DNA of 14,707 bases, taken from contig JBMYRX010000047.1 in NCBI GenBank assembly GCA_049602715.1, forward strand, positions 1 through 14,707, in the 5' to 3' direction. How positions within the stretch are numbered: the first letter of the stretch is position 1; each line of letters begins with the position of its first letter. The notes beneath the pieces are model-generated. The model was given only the letters and a program-made list of their open reading frames with translations, was not told the origin of the DNA and did no database searches. The position numbers and the translations under genes were made by a program. The DNA is from GCA-2697345 sp049602715. Lineage in GTDB: Bacteria; Pseudomonadota; Alphaproteobacteria; Rhodobacterales; Rhodobacteraceae. Below are positions 7,168-14,156 of this stretch, piece after piece.

Positions 7168-8346
7168 ATGAAAGCATCTTTTGATATTGTTATTTGTGGA
7201 GGCGGTATTTCTGGCCTACTGGCAACGGCATGTTTTGGAATCGAAGGATATAACGTACTTTGTGTTGAGCCTTCAAAAAAAAAGGTTAATCTTCCCAACG
7301 ACTTTAGAAGTACCGCTTTACTTCAAAAATCAGTAGCAGTATTGGAACAATACAATATCTGGAACGACCTTCTACCCTATGCTACACCATTAAAAACTAT
7401 GAGAATAGTTAATGTCGGTGAAGATAAATCTTCGAGTAATAATTTTGATTTTAATTCTTCAGATATTTCAGAGTTACCTTTTGGTTGGAATGTCTCTAAT
7501 TCAGAAATTAAAAAATTTTTAGAGCGAAAAATAGAAGACATCCCAAATGCCGAAATACTTTTTGGGAATAGTATTAAAGATATTTTTACTCGTAGTAGCG
7601 GAGCACGAGTGACCCTATTAGATAATAGAAGTGTTAATACAAATTTTATAATTGCAGCTGATGGAAAAAATTCTTTTGTCCGGAACTTTTTTAAAATAAA
7701 ATGCAGACAGAAAGATTTCAATCAAATAGGCTTAGCATTTACAGTAGAACACAGCAAATCTCATAAAAATATCTCTACCGAAATATATATGTCAGGAGGC
7801 CCATTTACTCTAGTTCCACTAGAAGATAAAAACGGTAAATATAGATCCGCTGTAGTTTGGATGGATGTAAAAACTAAGGCTGTAGATCTTCTTCAGATGG
7901 ATAAAGAAACTTTTCAAAAAGCCGTTAATAAAAGATCTTGCGAGATAATGGGTAAACTAACAGTCACTTCTGAAGTCTCATCTTGGCCAATTGTTAGTCA
8001 ATTATCTAAAAGCTTTTATGCACAAAGAACTGCCTTGATAGCAGAAGCTGCTCATGTCTTCCCACCTATTGGAGCACAAGGACTGAATACAAGTATAGGA
8101 GATATCGCTACCTTATTAGATTTAGCAAAAGAATATGAGCTTGGAAGTGATGAAATGTTAGTGAAATACAATAGAATACGTAAACGGAATATTGAGATTA
8201 AGCTTGCAGGAATTAATACATTAAATACATTCTCTATTGCGGATACTCATTGGATGAACGGCGTCCGCCAGAATACCTTAAAGCTACTACACGAGATTAA
8301 GCCTATCAGAACTAAGCTTATGGAATATGCTATGATGTCCTTTTGA
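7168..8346 (+). CDS. UbiH/UbiF-family FAD-dependent hydroxylase
   Basis: A 392-residue single-component flavin monooxygenase of the UbiH/UbiF/Coq6 type, which hydroxylates the ubiquinone head-group ring during its synthesis, in association with the membrane. The FAD-binding Rossmann motif GGGISG is at residues 11-16 (dinucleotide fold ending ...LCVEP). The middle DG motif is AADGKNSFVR (Asp165). The third FAD segment reads IAEAAHVFPPIGAQGLN, with Ala-Glu293 where many group A flavin monooxygenases have Gly-Asp; I recall this variant in alphaproteobacterial UbiH-like proteins, so it need not mean loss of function. Alphaproteobacteria carry several of these hydroxylases (such as UbiL) with differing ring-position specificity, so no gene symbol is given. 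ATG 7168 is preferred over TTG 7162, though neither has a strong Shine-Dalgarno. Its stop lies 6 bases from the convergent dehydrogenase gene. Confidence 0.88.
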   Translation: MKASFDIVICGGGISGLLATACFGIEGYNVLCVEPSKKKVNLPNDFRSTALLQKSVAVLEQYNIWNDLLPYATPLKTMRIVNVGEDKSSSNNFDFNSSDISELPFGWNVSNSEIKKFLERKIEDIPNAEILFGNSIKDIFTRSSGARVTLLDNRSVNTNFIIAADGKNSFVRNFFKIKCRQKDFNQIGLAFTVEHSKSHKNISTEIYMSGGPFTLVPLEDKNGKYRSAVVWMDVKTKAVDLLQMDKETFQKAVNKRSCEIMGKLTVTSEVSSWPIVSQLSKSFYAQRTALIAEAAHVFPPIGAQGLNTSIGDIATLLDLAKEYELGSDEMLVKYNRIRKRNIEIKLAGINTLNTFSIADTHWMNGVRQNTLKLLHEIKPIRTKLMEYAMMSF

Positions 8347-8352
8347 AAAGGT

Positions 8353-10767
8353 TTAATTTCGAATCTTTAGACCATTAGGATCATAAGGACAATTTTCAAT
8401 CACAATTGCATCTCTTTTCTCTCCCACAATATGCGTCTCTAATTTGGTACCTACCTTGGAAAACCTTTTATCTACCAAAGCCATCGCAAGAGATTTTTTT
8501 AAATAATGACCATAGCCTCCAGAAGTTATAAAACCAATCTTTTCATCTGCATACCAAAGTGGTTCATAACCCGAGGCGTCTGCGTCTAAGGAGTTAATTT
8601 CAATAAGAACTAACTTTCTTGATAAAGTATTATCATTTTTCAAGCTTGCAGCTTTAGTCTTACCGATAAAGTCGTTTTTATTCCAATCTATCCACCTATC
8701 CATCCCAGTTTCAAATGGCGTATAGTCCTGTCTGAACTCTGCTGACCAAACACCGAAGCCTTTTTCTAGGCGAAGTGAGTTCATAGCATAAAATCCAAAC
8801 TCTTTGATATCAAATTCTAAGCCTGCATTTAATAGGATTTCTCTGAGTGTTATGTGTTCAAGAGCCCCACAATTTATCTCGTACCCCAGTTCACCACAAA
8901 CTGATAATCTTCCAATTTTTGCTCTGATAAGACCAATATCAATTTCTCGACAAGATAAAAATGGCATAGCTTCATTACTTACATCTTCATGAGTTAATTT
9001 AGCTAATAAATCACGCGATTTGGGCCCAGTAATTGCAAAACCTACCGTTACATCTGATATGTCCTTCACAAAAACATTATCATTGCGATAATCATCAAAC
9101 CATCTCATATGCCACTCTCTTAGATAATAACTACCCATTAACCAAAAGACTCCGTTACCCCAATTGAAAAGCGTTAAGTCACCCTTTAAACGTCCACTAG
9201 GAGCCAGCATAACTGCTAATCTAGCCTTTCCGGGTTGAGGTAATTTACTGGCTAAAATATGATTCAGCCATTTTTCAGCGTTGGGACCAGAAATTTCATA
9301 CCTCGAAAAGCCCGTTATATCTATAAGGCCAACAGTCTCTCTAACCGCTCTAACTTCTTTTTCAACTTCCATGAAAGCGTTAGACCTTTTTAATGTAGGT
9401 GTTTCTTCAAATCCTTTTGGGCCAAACATTAAAGGAACTTCAAGTCCCCAGTTTTCTCCCCATTTACATCCTGCATCGGTCATAGCAGAAAAAGCTGGCG
9501 CTTTTTTTAGCGCCCGCCCCGCCGATAACTGTTCGTTAGGGTAAGTCATTACAAATCGTCTAGAATAAAACTGACCAGTCGTCTGTTTAATATATTCCCT
9601 ATTTGAAGTAAATTTTCCATAGCGAGCAATATCCATAGACCAGGCATCCGCTTCAGTTTCGCCATAAATCATCCACTCTGCCAGCGTTTTTCCAACACCA
9701 CCACCTTGTAAAAAGCCGGCCATAACCCCACAAGCAAGCCAGTAATTTTTTAGACCTCTAATGGGACCGACTAGAGGATTACCATCAGGAGAAAATGTAA
9801 ATGCTCCGTTCACCCATCGTTTAATTCCAGCAGTCTCTAAACAGGGGTACCGTTTATAAGCTTCTAAAAGCTCTGGAGCAATACGATCAGTATCTTCTTG
9901 GATTAACTCAAAGCCATAATCCCAAGGGGCGCCATCCACTTCCCAATGTTCGTGATTCAACTCATATATTCCAATCAAAACACCATTTTGATCTTGCCGC
10001 ATATAAGTGAAGCCCTCAAGATCTACAGTCATAGGAACTTCAAAATCTAAAGCCGCTACTTCATTGATAGTATCTGTTACGAAGTAGTGATGCGACAATG
10101 GTGAAACAGGTAAATCCAACCCGGCCATTCGGCCCACTTGTTTAGCCCAAAGGCCACCAGCATTAACGACATGTTCAGCATGAATTTTACCTTTTTCTGT
10201 TATAATATCCCAGGTTCCATCTTCTCTTTGGTTTAAATTTTCTACCTTATTATGTTCTACTATTTCTGCGCCTAATTTCTTTGCAGCTCCTGCATATGCA
10301 TGAACAGTTCCAGTTGTATCAATGTATCCTTCTCTATCGGCCCATAACCCACCAAGTACGCCTTTAATATCCATTATCGGGCATTTTTCTTTAATCTGTG
10401 ACGGTGTCATAAGATAACAATCTTCGATACCAATAGTTTGAAAAATACGATAAGCAGATTGTAACCATTGCCATCTTTCAGGAGTAGAGGCTACTGTAAT
10501 TCCACCTGTCATATGCAGTCCAATATCTTGTCCACTTTCCTTTTCAATTTCTGAGAGTAAATCAATGGTATATGCTTGAAGAGACGCCATTGTAGGATCG
10601 GCATTTAGTGCATGAATTCCGCCTGCAGCATGCCAACTTGAACCAGCAGTCAAAATAGACCTTTCAACTAATACAACATCTTTCCAGCCAAATTTGGCAA
10701 GGTGATAAAGAACAGATGCGCCAACCACGCCACCACCAATTACGACTACTCTGTACTTATCCTTCAT
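8353..10767 (-). CDS. FAD-dependent dimethylglycine/sarcosine dehydrogenase-like protein with GcvT domain
   Basis: An 804-residue flavoprotein. Family members oxidatively demethylate N-methyl amino acids (dimethylglycine, sarcosine and relatives) and transfer the one-carbon unit to tetrahydrofolate. The N-terminal DAO domain (about 1-370) begins VVVIGGGVVGAS (Gly11-13, Gly16) and has SSWHAAGG with His46 at the position that covalently binds FAD in dimethylglycine dehydrogenase. A linker (FAO_M type) follows, then a GcvT domain from about 430 (VRAVRETVGLIDITGFSRYEI, GPNAEKWLN, LAPSGRLKGDLT) and a GcvT C-terminal barrel from about 710 ending near ESCPYDP-like residues. The length is normal for the fusion. 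The ATG at 10767 has TAGGAGT 6 bases upstream. It lies 29 bases after the aminotransferase gene, so the two are probably one transcript. The exact substrate is not determined by sequence. Confidence 0.88.
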   Translation of the reverse strand: MKDKYRVVVIGGGVVGASVLYHLAKFGWKDVVLVERSILTAGSSWHAAGGIHALNADPTMASLQAYTIDLLSEIEKESGQDIGLHMTGGITVASTPERWQWLQSAYRIFQTIGIEDCYLMTPSQIKEKCPIMDIKGVLGGLWADREGYIDTTGTVHAYAGAAKKLGAEIVEHNKVENLNQREDGTWDIITEKGKIHAEHVVNAGGLWAKQVGRMAGLDLPVSPLSHHYFVTDTINEVAALDFEVPMTVDLEGFTYMRQDQNGVLIGIYELNHEHWEVDGAPWDYGFELIQEDTDRIAPELLEAYKRYPCLETAGIKRWVNGAFTFSPDGNPLVGPIRGLKNYWLACGVMAGFLQGGGVGKTLAEWMIYGETEADAWSMDIARYGKFTSNREYIKQTTGQFYSRRFVMTYPNEQLSAGRALKKAPAFSAMTDAGCKWGENWGLEVPLMFGPKGFEETPTLKRSNAFMEVEKEVRAVRETVGLIDITGFSRYEISGPNAEKWLNHILASKLPQPGKARLAVMLAPSGRLKGDLTLFNWGNGVFWLMGSYYLREWHMRWFDDYRNDNVFVKDISDVTVGFAITGPKSRDLLAKLTHEDVSNEAMPFLSCREIDIGLIRAKIGRLSVCGELGYEINCGALEHITLREILLNAGLEFDIKEFGFYAMNSLRLEKGFGVWSAEFRQDYTPFETGMDRWIDWNKNDFIGKTKAASLKNDNTLSRKLVLIEINSLDADASGYEPLWYADEKIGFITSGGYGHYLKKSLAMALVDKRFSKVGTKLETHIVGEKRDAIVIENCPYDPNGLKIRN

Positions 10768-10796
10768 ATATTAACTCCTAAGAAGTTTTAAAAATA

Positions 10797-11930
10797 TCAA
10801 TTATTAAAAACTTGTTTAATGACTGTATTTAAGCTTTCTACTGTTCCATCAATATTTTTTAATTTATCTAAGCCAAATAAACCAATGCGAAAAGTACTAA
10901 AATCTGTAGGTTCATCACATTCTAATGGTACTCCAGAAGCTATTTGAAAACCCAATTTTTTAAAACTTAACCCACTTTGAATATCCGAAGAACCAGTGTA
11001 ACTAACAACAACACCAGGAGCTTCAAATCCTTTTCCTGCAACTGATTTTATTCCCATATCCCTAAAGATTTTCCGTACGGAATTTCCTAATTCCCATTGA
11101 GCACTATATGCATTTTCAAAACCAAAATCACGAGTTTCAAAAAGAGCATCTCTAAAAACTTTTATAGCATCTGTAGGCATAGTAGCATGATACGCATGCT
11201 TACCATTTTCGTATATCTCCATAATCGACAACCACTTTTTTAAATCAATGGCAAAGCTGTCAGACTCTGTTGACTCGATTTTTCTGCGGGCTCGTTCTGA
11301 CATCATAACAAGACCAGCACAAGGCTGCGAGGACCATCCCTTTTGAGGCGCTGAAATTAAAATATCTACTCCTGTACTTTTCATATCCACCCAAACACAG
11401 CCACTTGCTATACAATCAAGCACCATCAAAGCATTTACAGAATGGGCAGCCTCAGAGAGCTTTTCGATGTAGTCATCAGGAAGAATAATACCCGCAGAAG
11501 TTTCCACATGTGGGGCAAATACAAAATCTGGTTTTTCAAGCTCGATCTTTGCTACTACCTCCTCAATGGGTGCAGGCTCAAAACTTGACTGGGATAAATT
11601 TCCGTTCTGTCGCGCTTTCATAACTATAGCAGGCTCACAAAATTTACCACTTTCAAAGATCTGACTCCATCTATATGAGAACCAACCATTTCTCACCACC
11701 AAAGCCTTTTTTTTCGACATAAACTGCCTAGCTACCGCTTCCATCGCGTAAGTTCCGCCACCTGGGATCAATGCCACACTGTTTGAATTATATACATCTT
11801 TCAAAGTTAGGGAGATATCATTCATAACAGTCCCGAACTGATCGGACATATGGTTCAAAGACCTATCAGTAAACACTACCGAGAATTCTTTTAAACCAAG
11901 TGGGTCAACATTCTTTAATAAACCGGGCAT
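10797..11930 (-). CDS. Class V aminotransferase (alanine/serine-glyoxylate type)
   Basis: A 377-residue PLP-dependent enzyme of aminotransferase class V (fold type I), in the group containing alanine-glyoxylate, serine-glyoxylate and related transaminases. Visible are the phosphate-binding loop region PGGGTYAMEAVARQF, APHVETSAG, LDCIASGCVWVDM with the Asp that contacts the PLP ring nitrogen, and the cofactor Lys197 in SAPQKGWSSQPCAG. C-terminal substrate-domain features include PGVVVSYT, PLECDEP and FRIGLFGLDKL. The ATG at 11930 is preceded by AAAGGA at about 9 bases. It is first in the two-gene unit with the dehydrogenase and lies 98 bases downstream of two Lrp/AsnC genes on the same strand. 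A transaminase beside a demethylating dehydrogenase suggests a linked amino compound catabolism. Both amino donor and acceptor remain unknown. Confidence 0.88.
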   Translation of the reverse strand: MPGLLKNVDPLGLKEFSVVFTDRSLNHMSDQFGTVMNDISLTLKDVYNSNSVALIPGGGTYAMEAVARQFMSKKKALVVRNGWFSYRWSQIFESGKFCEPAIVMKARQNGNLSQSSFEPAPIEEVVAKIELEKPDFVFAPHVETSAGIILPDDYIEKLSEAAHSVNALMVLDCIASGCVWVDMKSTGVDILISAPQKGWSSQPCAGLVMMSERARRKIESTESDSFAIDLKKWLSIMEIYENGKHAYHATMPTDAIKVFRDALFETRDFGFENAYSAQWELGNSVRKIFRDMGIKSVAGKGFEAPGVVVSYTGSSDIQSGLSFKKLGFQIASGVPLECDEPTDFSTFRIGLFGLDKLKNIDGTVESLNTVIKQVFNN

Positions 11931-12028
11931 GAGTTCAATCCTTTCTAAAATAATATGTAGAATAGCTGTATACTTGGAATATATGTTATAAGTTATTTTC
12001 TAATATACAACTATACTTTATGAAAATT
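11931..12028 (-). promoter_or_regulatory. AT-rich upstream region of the aminotransferase operon
   Basis: Ninety-eight bases of almost pure A/T between the second regulator gene and the aminotransferase. The heptamer TATACTT occurs twice on the plus strand (11969-11975 and 12012-12018), 43 bases apart, close to four helical turns. Lrp-type proteins bind phased AT-rich sites, so this is a plausible operator region, but the repeat is short enough to be chance. I could not pick a single convincing -35/-10 pair; TTTCAT with TAGAAA 17 bases later on the minus strand is one weak option. No terminator is visible after the regulator gene, so read-through is also possible. Confidence 0.3.
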
Positions 12029-12487
12029 TTAAATTTCTAATGGTCCAATTCTACGCTCTTCAGTTAGTAGAACATTCGCTTCAACGTTTCCGACCCCAGG
12101 TAAATTCATAATTCTGCGTCGTAATACTCGTTCAAAATCTGATAAATCTTTTGAAACTACTTTTAGCCTGTAATCATAAAGACCTAAGACGTGTTGGGCA
12201 GACTGTACTTCTGGTATTGATATTACCGCTCGTTCAAAATCAACTAATGATACTCGGCCTTTTGTAGCAAGCTTAATACCTAAAAATACGGTTACACCGA
12301 AACCTAGCTTTTCTTTACTAAGATTAACACGATAACCTTTAATTACATGTTTTTCTAATTTTTTTACTCGACGCCAAGTTGCAGGCTGACTTAAACCAAG
12401 TTTTCGAGCCAATTTTCCTGCATTTTGATCTGCATCTCTAGATAACTCTAATAAAATCTTTCGATCTATATCGTCAAACGAATTCAT
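12029..12487 (-). CDS. Lrp/AsnC family transcriptional regulator (second of pair)
   Basis: A 152-residue regulator. The N-terminal winged helix-turn-helix (IDRKILLELSRDADQNAGKLARKLGLSQPATWRRVKKLE, about residues 7-47) binds DNA. The C-terminal RAM/AsnC ligand domain (from about 65) contains the LGLYDYRLKV segment, with the G..DY motif of the effector-binding loop, and ends VEANVLLTEERR. Proteins of this family form dimers to hexadecamers and usually sense amino acids. Its ATG overlaps the stop of the upstream Lrp gene in ATGA (12484-12487), and GAGGT lies 9 bases before the ATG inside the upstream gene, so translation is probably coupled. The natural targets are the adjacent aminotransferase operon, ilvC, or its own promoter. 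The ligand is unknown. Confidence 0.92.
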   Translation of the reverse strand: MNSFDDIDRKILLELSRDADQNAGKLARKLGLSQPATWRRVKKLEKHVIKGYRVNLSKEKLGFGVTVFLGIKLATKGRVSLVDFERAVISIPEVQSAQHVLGLYDYRLKVVSKDLSDFERVLRRRIMNLPGVGNVEANVLLTEERRIGPLEI

Positions 12488-12981
12488 AATGGTAATACCT
12501 CTTCAGACTTAATGGAAGCTATATGCATAAGTGCTTCGATATCAGAGATATTTGGTAACATTAAAATTTTTTTCAAATAGATTTCTTGATAGTCTGCCAT
12601 ATCTCTTGCCAAAACACTTAGTCTAACATCAACACTCCCAAGGAAGGTTTGTATCTCTATAACTTGCTGTATTTGTCTCGCACTTTCGATAAATTCCTCA
12701 AAAGCACGCGGTTGAGTTTTATCAAGAGTTACTCTCAAAGATACCTCAACTTCGTAACCTAAGAAACGCCAATCAATTTCTGCGTATGTAGCGCATATAA
12801 CATTTGTAGATTTTAGCTTTTCAACCCTCCGCCAACATGTAGTCGCAGTCACTCCACTCAATTGTGCAAGATCATTAATACTCAAAGTCGGATTAAGCTG
12901 TAAATGTTTTAAAATCACTTTGTCTGTTTTTGTAAGAATATTATTTCCTTTTAATATGGTAATTACGAATAAAATTTTCAT
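12484..12981 (-). CDS. Lrp/AsnC family transcriptional regulator (first of pair)
   Basis: A paralogue of the next regulator with the same architecture. The HTH (TDKVILKHLQLNPTLSINDLAQLSGVTATTCWRRVEKLK) is followed by a RAM domain with LGSVDVRLSV, where the second residue of the usual DY pair is Val. The start is uncertain. ATG 12981 gives 165 residues but has no Shine-Dalgarno and adds a hydrophobic MKILFVITILKGNN not expected on an Lrp protein. AAAAGGA (12946-12952) lies 6 bases before an in-frame ATT at 12939-12937 that would give the family-typical (M)LTKTDKVIL and 151 residues. I keep the canonical ATG as the outer limit. The gene ends in the ATGA overlap with its partner. It is divergent from ilvC, so regulation of ilvC is likely. 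Confidence 0.9.
   Translation of the reverse strand: MKILFVITILKGNNILTKTDKVILKHLQLNPTLSINDLAQLSGVTATTCWRRVEKLKSTNVICATYAEIDWRFLGYEVEVSLRVTLDKTQPRAFEEFIESARQIQQVIEIQTFLGSVDVRLSVLARDMADYQEIYLKKILMLPNISDIEALMHIASIKSEEVLPL
12946..12952 (-). promoter_or_regulatory. Shine-Dalgarno inside the annotated first Lrp gene
   Basis: AAAAGGA on the minus strand, at ideal 6-base spacing before the in-frame ATT codon at 12939. No ATG, GTG or TTG lies at a suitable distance; the next such in-frame codon is GTG at 12918, inside the first helix of the HTH. This suggests initiation at ATT. The motif is short and A-rich, so chance occurrence is possible. Confidence 0.35.
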
Positions 12982-12989
12982 AAATACGG

Positions 12990-13018
12990 TTCAAAAATTA
13001 AAAAATGATACCTATAAT
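12990..13018 (+). promoter_or_regulatory. Candidate sigma-70 promoter for ilvC
   Basis: TTCAAA (12990-12995) and a perfect TATAAT (13013-13018) are separated by exactly 17 bases. Transcription would begin near 13025, giving an untranslated leader of about 50 bases before the ilvC ATG. On the opposite strand TTGAAC (12994-12989) followed 17 bases later by TATTCG (12971-12966, a poor -10) overlaps the same -35 bases, so a protein bound here could affect both directions. Both assignments come from reading the bases only. Confidence 0.5.
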
Positions 13019-13073
13019 ATCTTATTGTAATATATCCATAACTAAACATCAAATAGTGAAAAGGAACAATAAA

Positions 13074-14096
13074 ATGCGTGTTTATTACGATCGAGACTGC
13101 GATATCAACCTAATTAAGGATAAAAAAGTAGCAATATTGGGATATGGATCTCAAGGGCATGCCCACGCCTTAAACTTGAGAGATAGTGGAGCCCAAAATC
13201 TTGTAGTTGCCTTGCGAGAAGGATCACCTTCTAAAAAGAAAGCAGAAGGTGAAGGGCTTAAAGTAATGGAAATTGAAGAAGCCGCTTCTTGGTGTGACTT
13301 GATGATGTTTACAATGCCTGACGAATTGCAAGCAGAGACTTATAAGAAGCACGTCCATGAGAATATAAAATCAGGCGCTGCCATTGCTTTTGCGCATGGG
13401 TTAAATGTCCATTTTGGGTTAATACAACCTAAGGAAGGGCTAGATGTAATTATGATGGCACCTAAAGGTCCTGGTCACACAGTTAGAGGTGAATTCGTAA
13501 AGGGTGGCGGGGTGCCATGCCTTGTAGCGGTTGACAAAAATGCTTCAGGAAAGGCCCTTGAAATTGGACTCAGTTACTGTTCAGCTATTGGCGGCGGTAG
13601 ATCCGGAATTATAGAAACGAATTTCAGAGAGGAGTGTGAAACAGATCTATTTGGTGAACAGGCAGTCCTTTGTGGTGGAATAGTAGAACTTATTCGGATG
13701 GGATTCGAAACATTAGTCGAGGCAGGTTATGCTCCGGAAATGGCATATTTTGAATGCCTACATGAAGTTAAACTAATTGTAGATTTAATATATGAGGGCG
13801 GGATTGCAAATATGAACTACTCAATTTCCAATACAGCAGAATATGGCGAATACGTTAGTGGACCAAGAGTTCTTCCTTACGAAGAAACAAAAGCTAGAAT
13901 GAAAGATATTCTTAATGATATACAGACAGGTAAATTTGTCAGAGACTTTATGCAAGAAAATGCTGTCGGCCAACCCTTTTTTAGAGGCACTAGAAGGCGA
14001 AATGATGCTCATCAAATCGAAGCAACCGGTGAAGTATTGCGAGGTATGATGCCATGGATCTCTGCTGGAAAATTGGTCGATCAAGAACGAAATTAA
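13074..14096 (+). CDS. ilvC: Ketol-acid reductoisomerase (NADP+), class I
   Basis: Second common enzyme of valine, leucine and isoleucine synthesis: Mg2+-dependent alkyl migration and NADPH reduction of acetolactate or acetohydroxybutyrate, in the cytoplasm. The 340-residue length is that of class I enzymes. The Rossmann motif is GYGSQGHAHALNL; the cofactor loop REGSPSKKKAEGEG is Ser/Lys-rich, consistent with NADPH. The knotted C-terminal domain supplies Asp191 and Glu195 (ETDLFGEQ), Glu227 and Glu231 (YFECLHEVKL) and the YSISNTAEYG serine, all expected metal or substrate residues. An in-frame ATG at 13005 overlaps the candidate promoter and would add an unrelated 23 residues. ATG 13074 has AAGGA (13061-13065) 8 bases upstream and the family-standard MRVYYDRDCD, so it is chosen. 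It is divergent from the Lrp pair and followed by a strong hairpin. Confidence 0.97.
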   Translation: MRVYYDRDCDINLIKDKKVAILGYGSQGHAHALNLRDSGAQNLVVALREGSPSKKKAEGEGLKVMEIEEAASWCDLMMFTMPDELQAETYKKHVHENIKSGAAIAFAHGLNVHFGLIQPKEGLDVIMMAPKGPGHTVRGEFVKGGGVPCLVAVDKNASGKALEIGLSYCSAIGGGRSGIIETNFREECETDLFGEQAVLCGGIVELIRMGFETLVEAGYAPEMAYFECLHEVKLIVDLIYEGGIANMNYSISNTAEYGEYVSGPRVLPYEETKARMKDILNDIQTGKFVRDFMQENAVGQPFFRGTRRRNDAHQIEATGEVLRGMMPWISAGKLVDQERN

Positions 14097-14099
14097 TAT

Positions 14100-14138
14100 G
14101 ATCGGTTGAGGGTCAAAACTATAGACCCTCAACCGATT
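14100..14138 (+). terminator. Perfect 14-bp hairpin after ilvC
   Basis: ATCGGTTGAGGGTC (14101-14114) and GACCCTCAACCGAT (14124-14137) are exact inverted copies around a 9-base AAAACTATA loop; one more G-T pair is possible. It starts 4 bases after the ilvC stop. The stem is GC-richer than its surroundings, as expected of a terminator, but only TTTA follows, so it lacks a proper U-tract in either direction. It most likely ends or protects the ilvC transcript and separates it from the transporter gene starting 19 bases later. Confidence 0.65.
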
Positions 14139-14156
14139 TAGAAACAGGTAACGTGC

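Noticed and set aside
7377..7721. Antisense 114-codon frame in the UbiH-family gene
   Set aside because: Fully covered by a conserved flavoprotein frame, with no ribosome site or recognisable motif.
8041..8088. AEAAH instead of GDAAH in the UbiH-family protein as a sign of inactivity
   Set aside because: I recall the same variant in intact alphaproteobacterial UbiH-like hydroxylases, and the rest of the FAD motifs are complete.
13005..13073. Upstream ATG giving a 23-residue longer KARI
   Set aside because: The ATG lies upstream of the likely transcription start, lacks a Shine-Dalgarno, and the standard MRVYYDRDCD start at 13074 has a good one.
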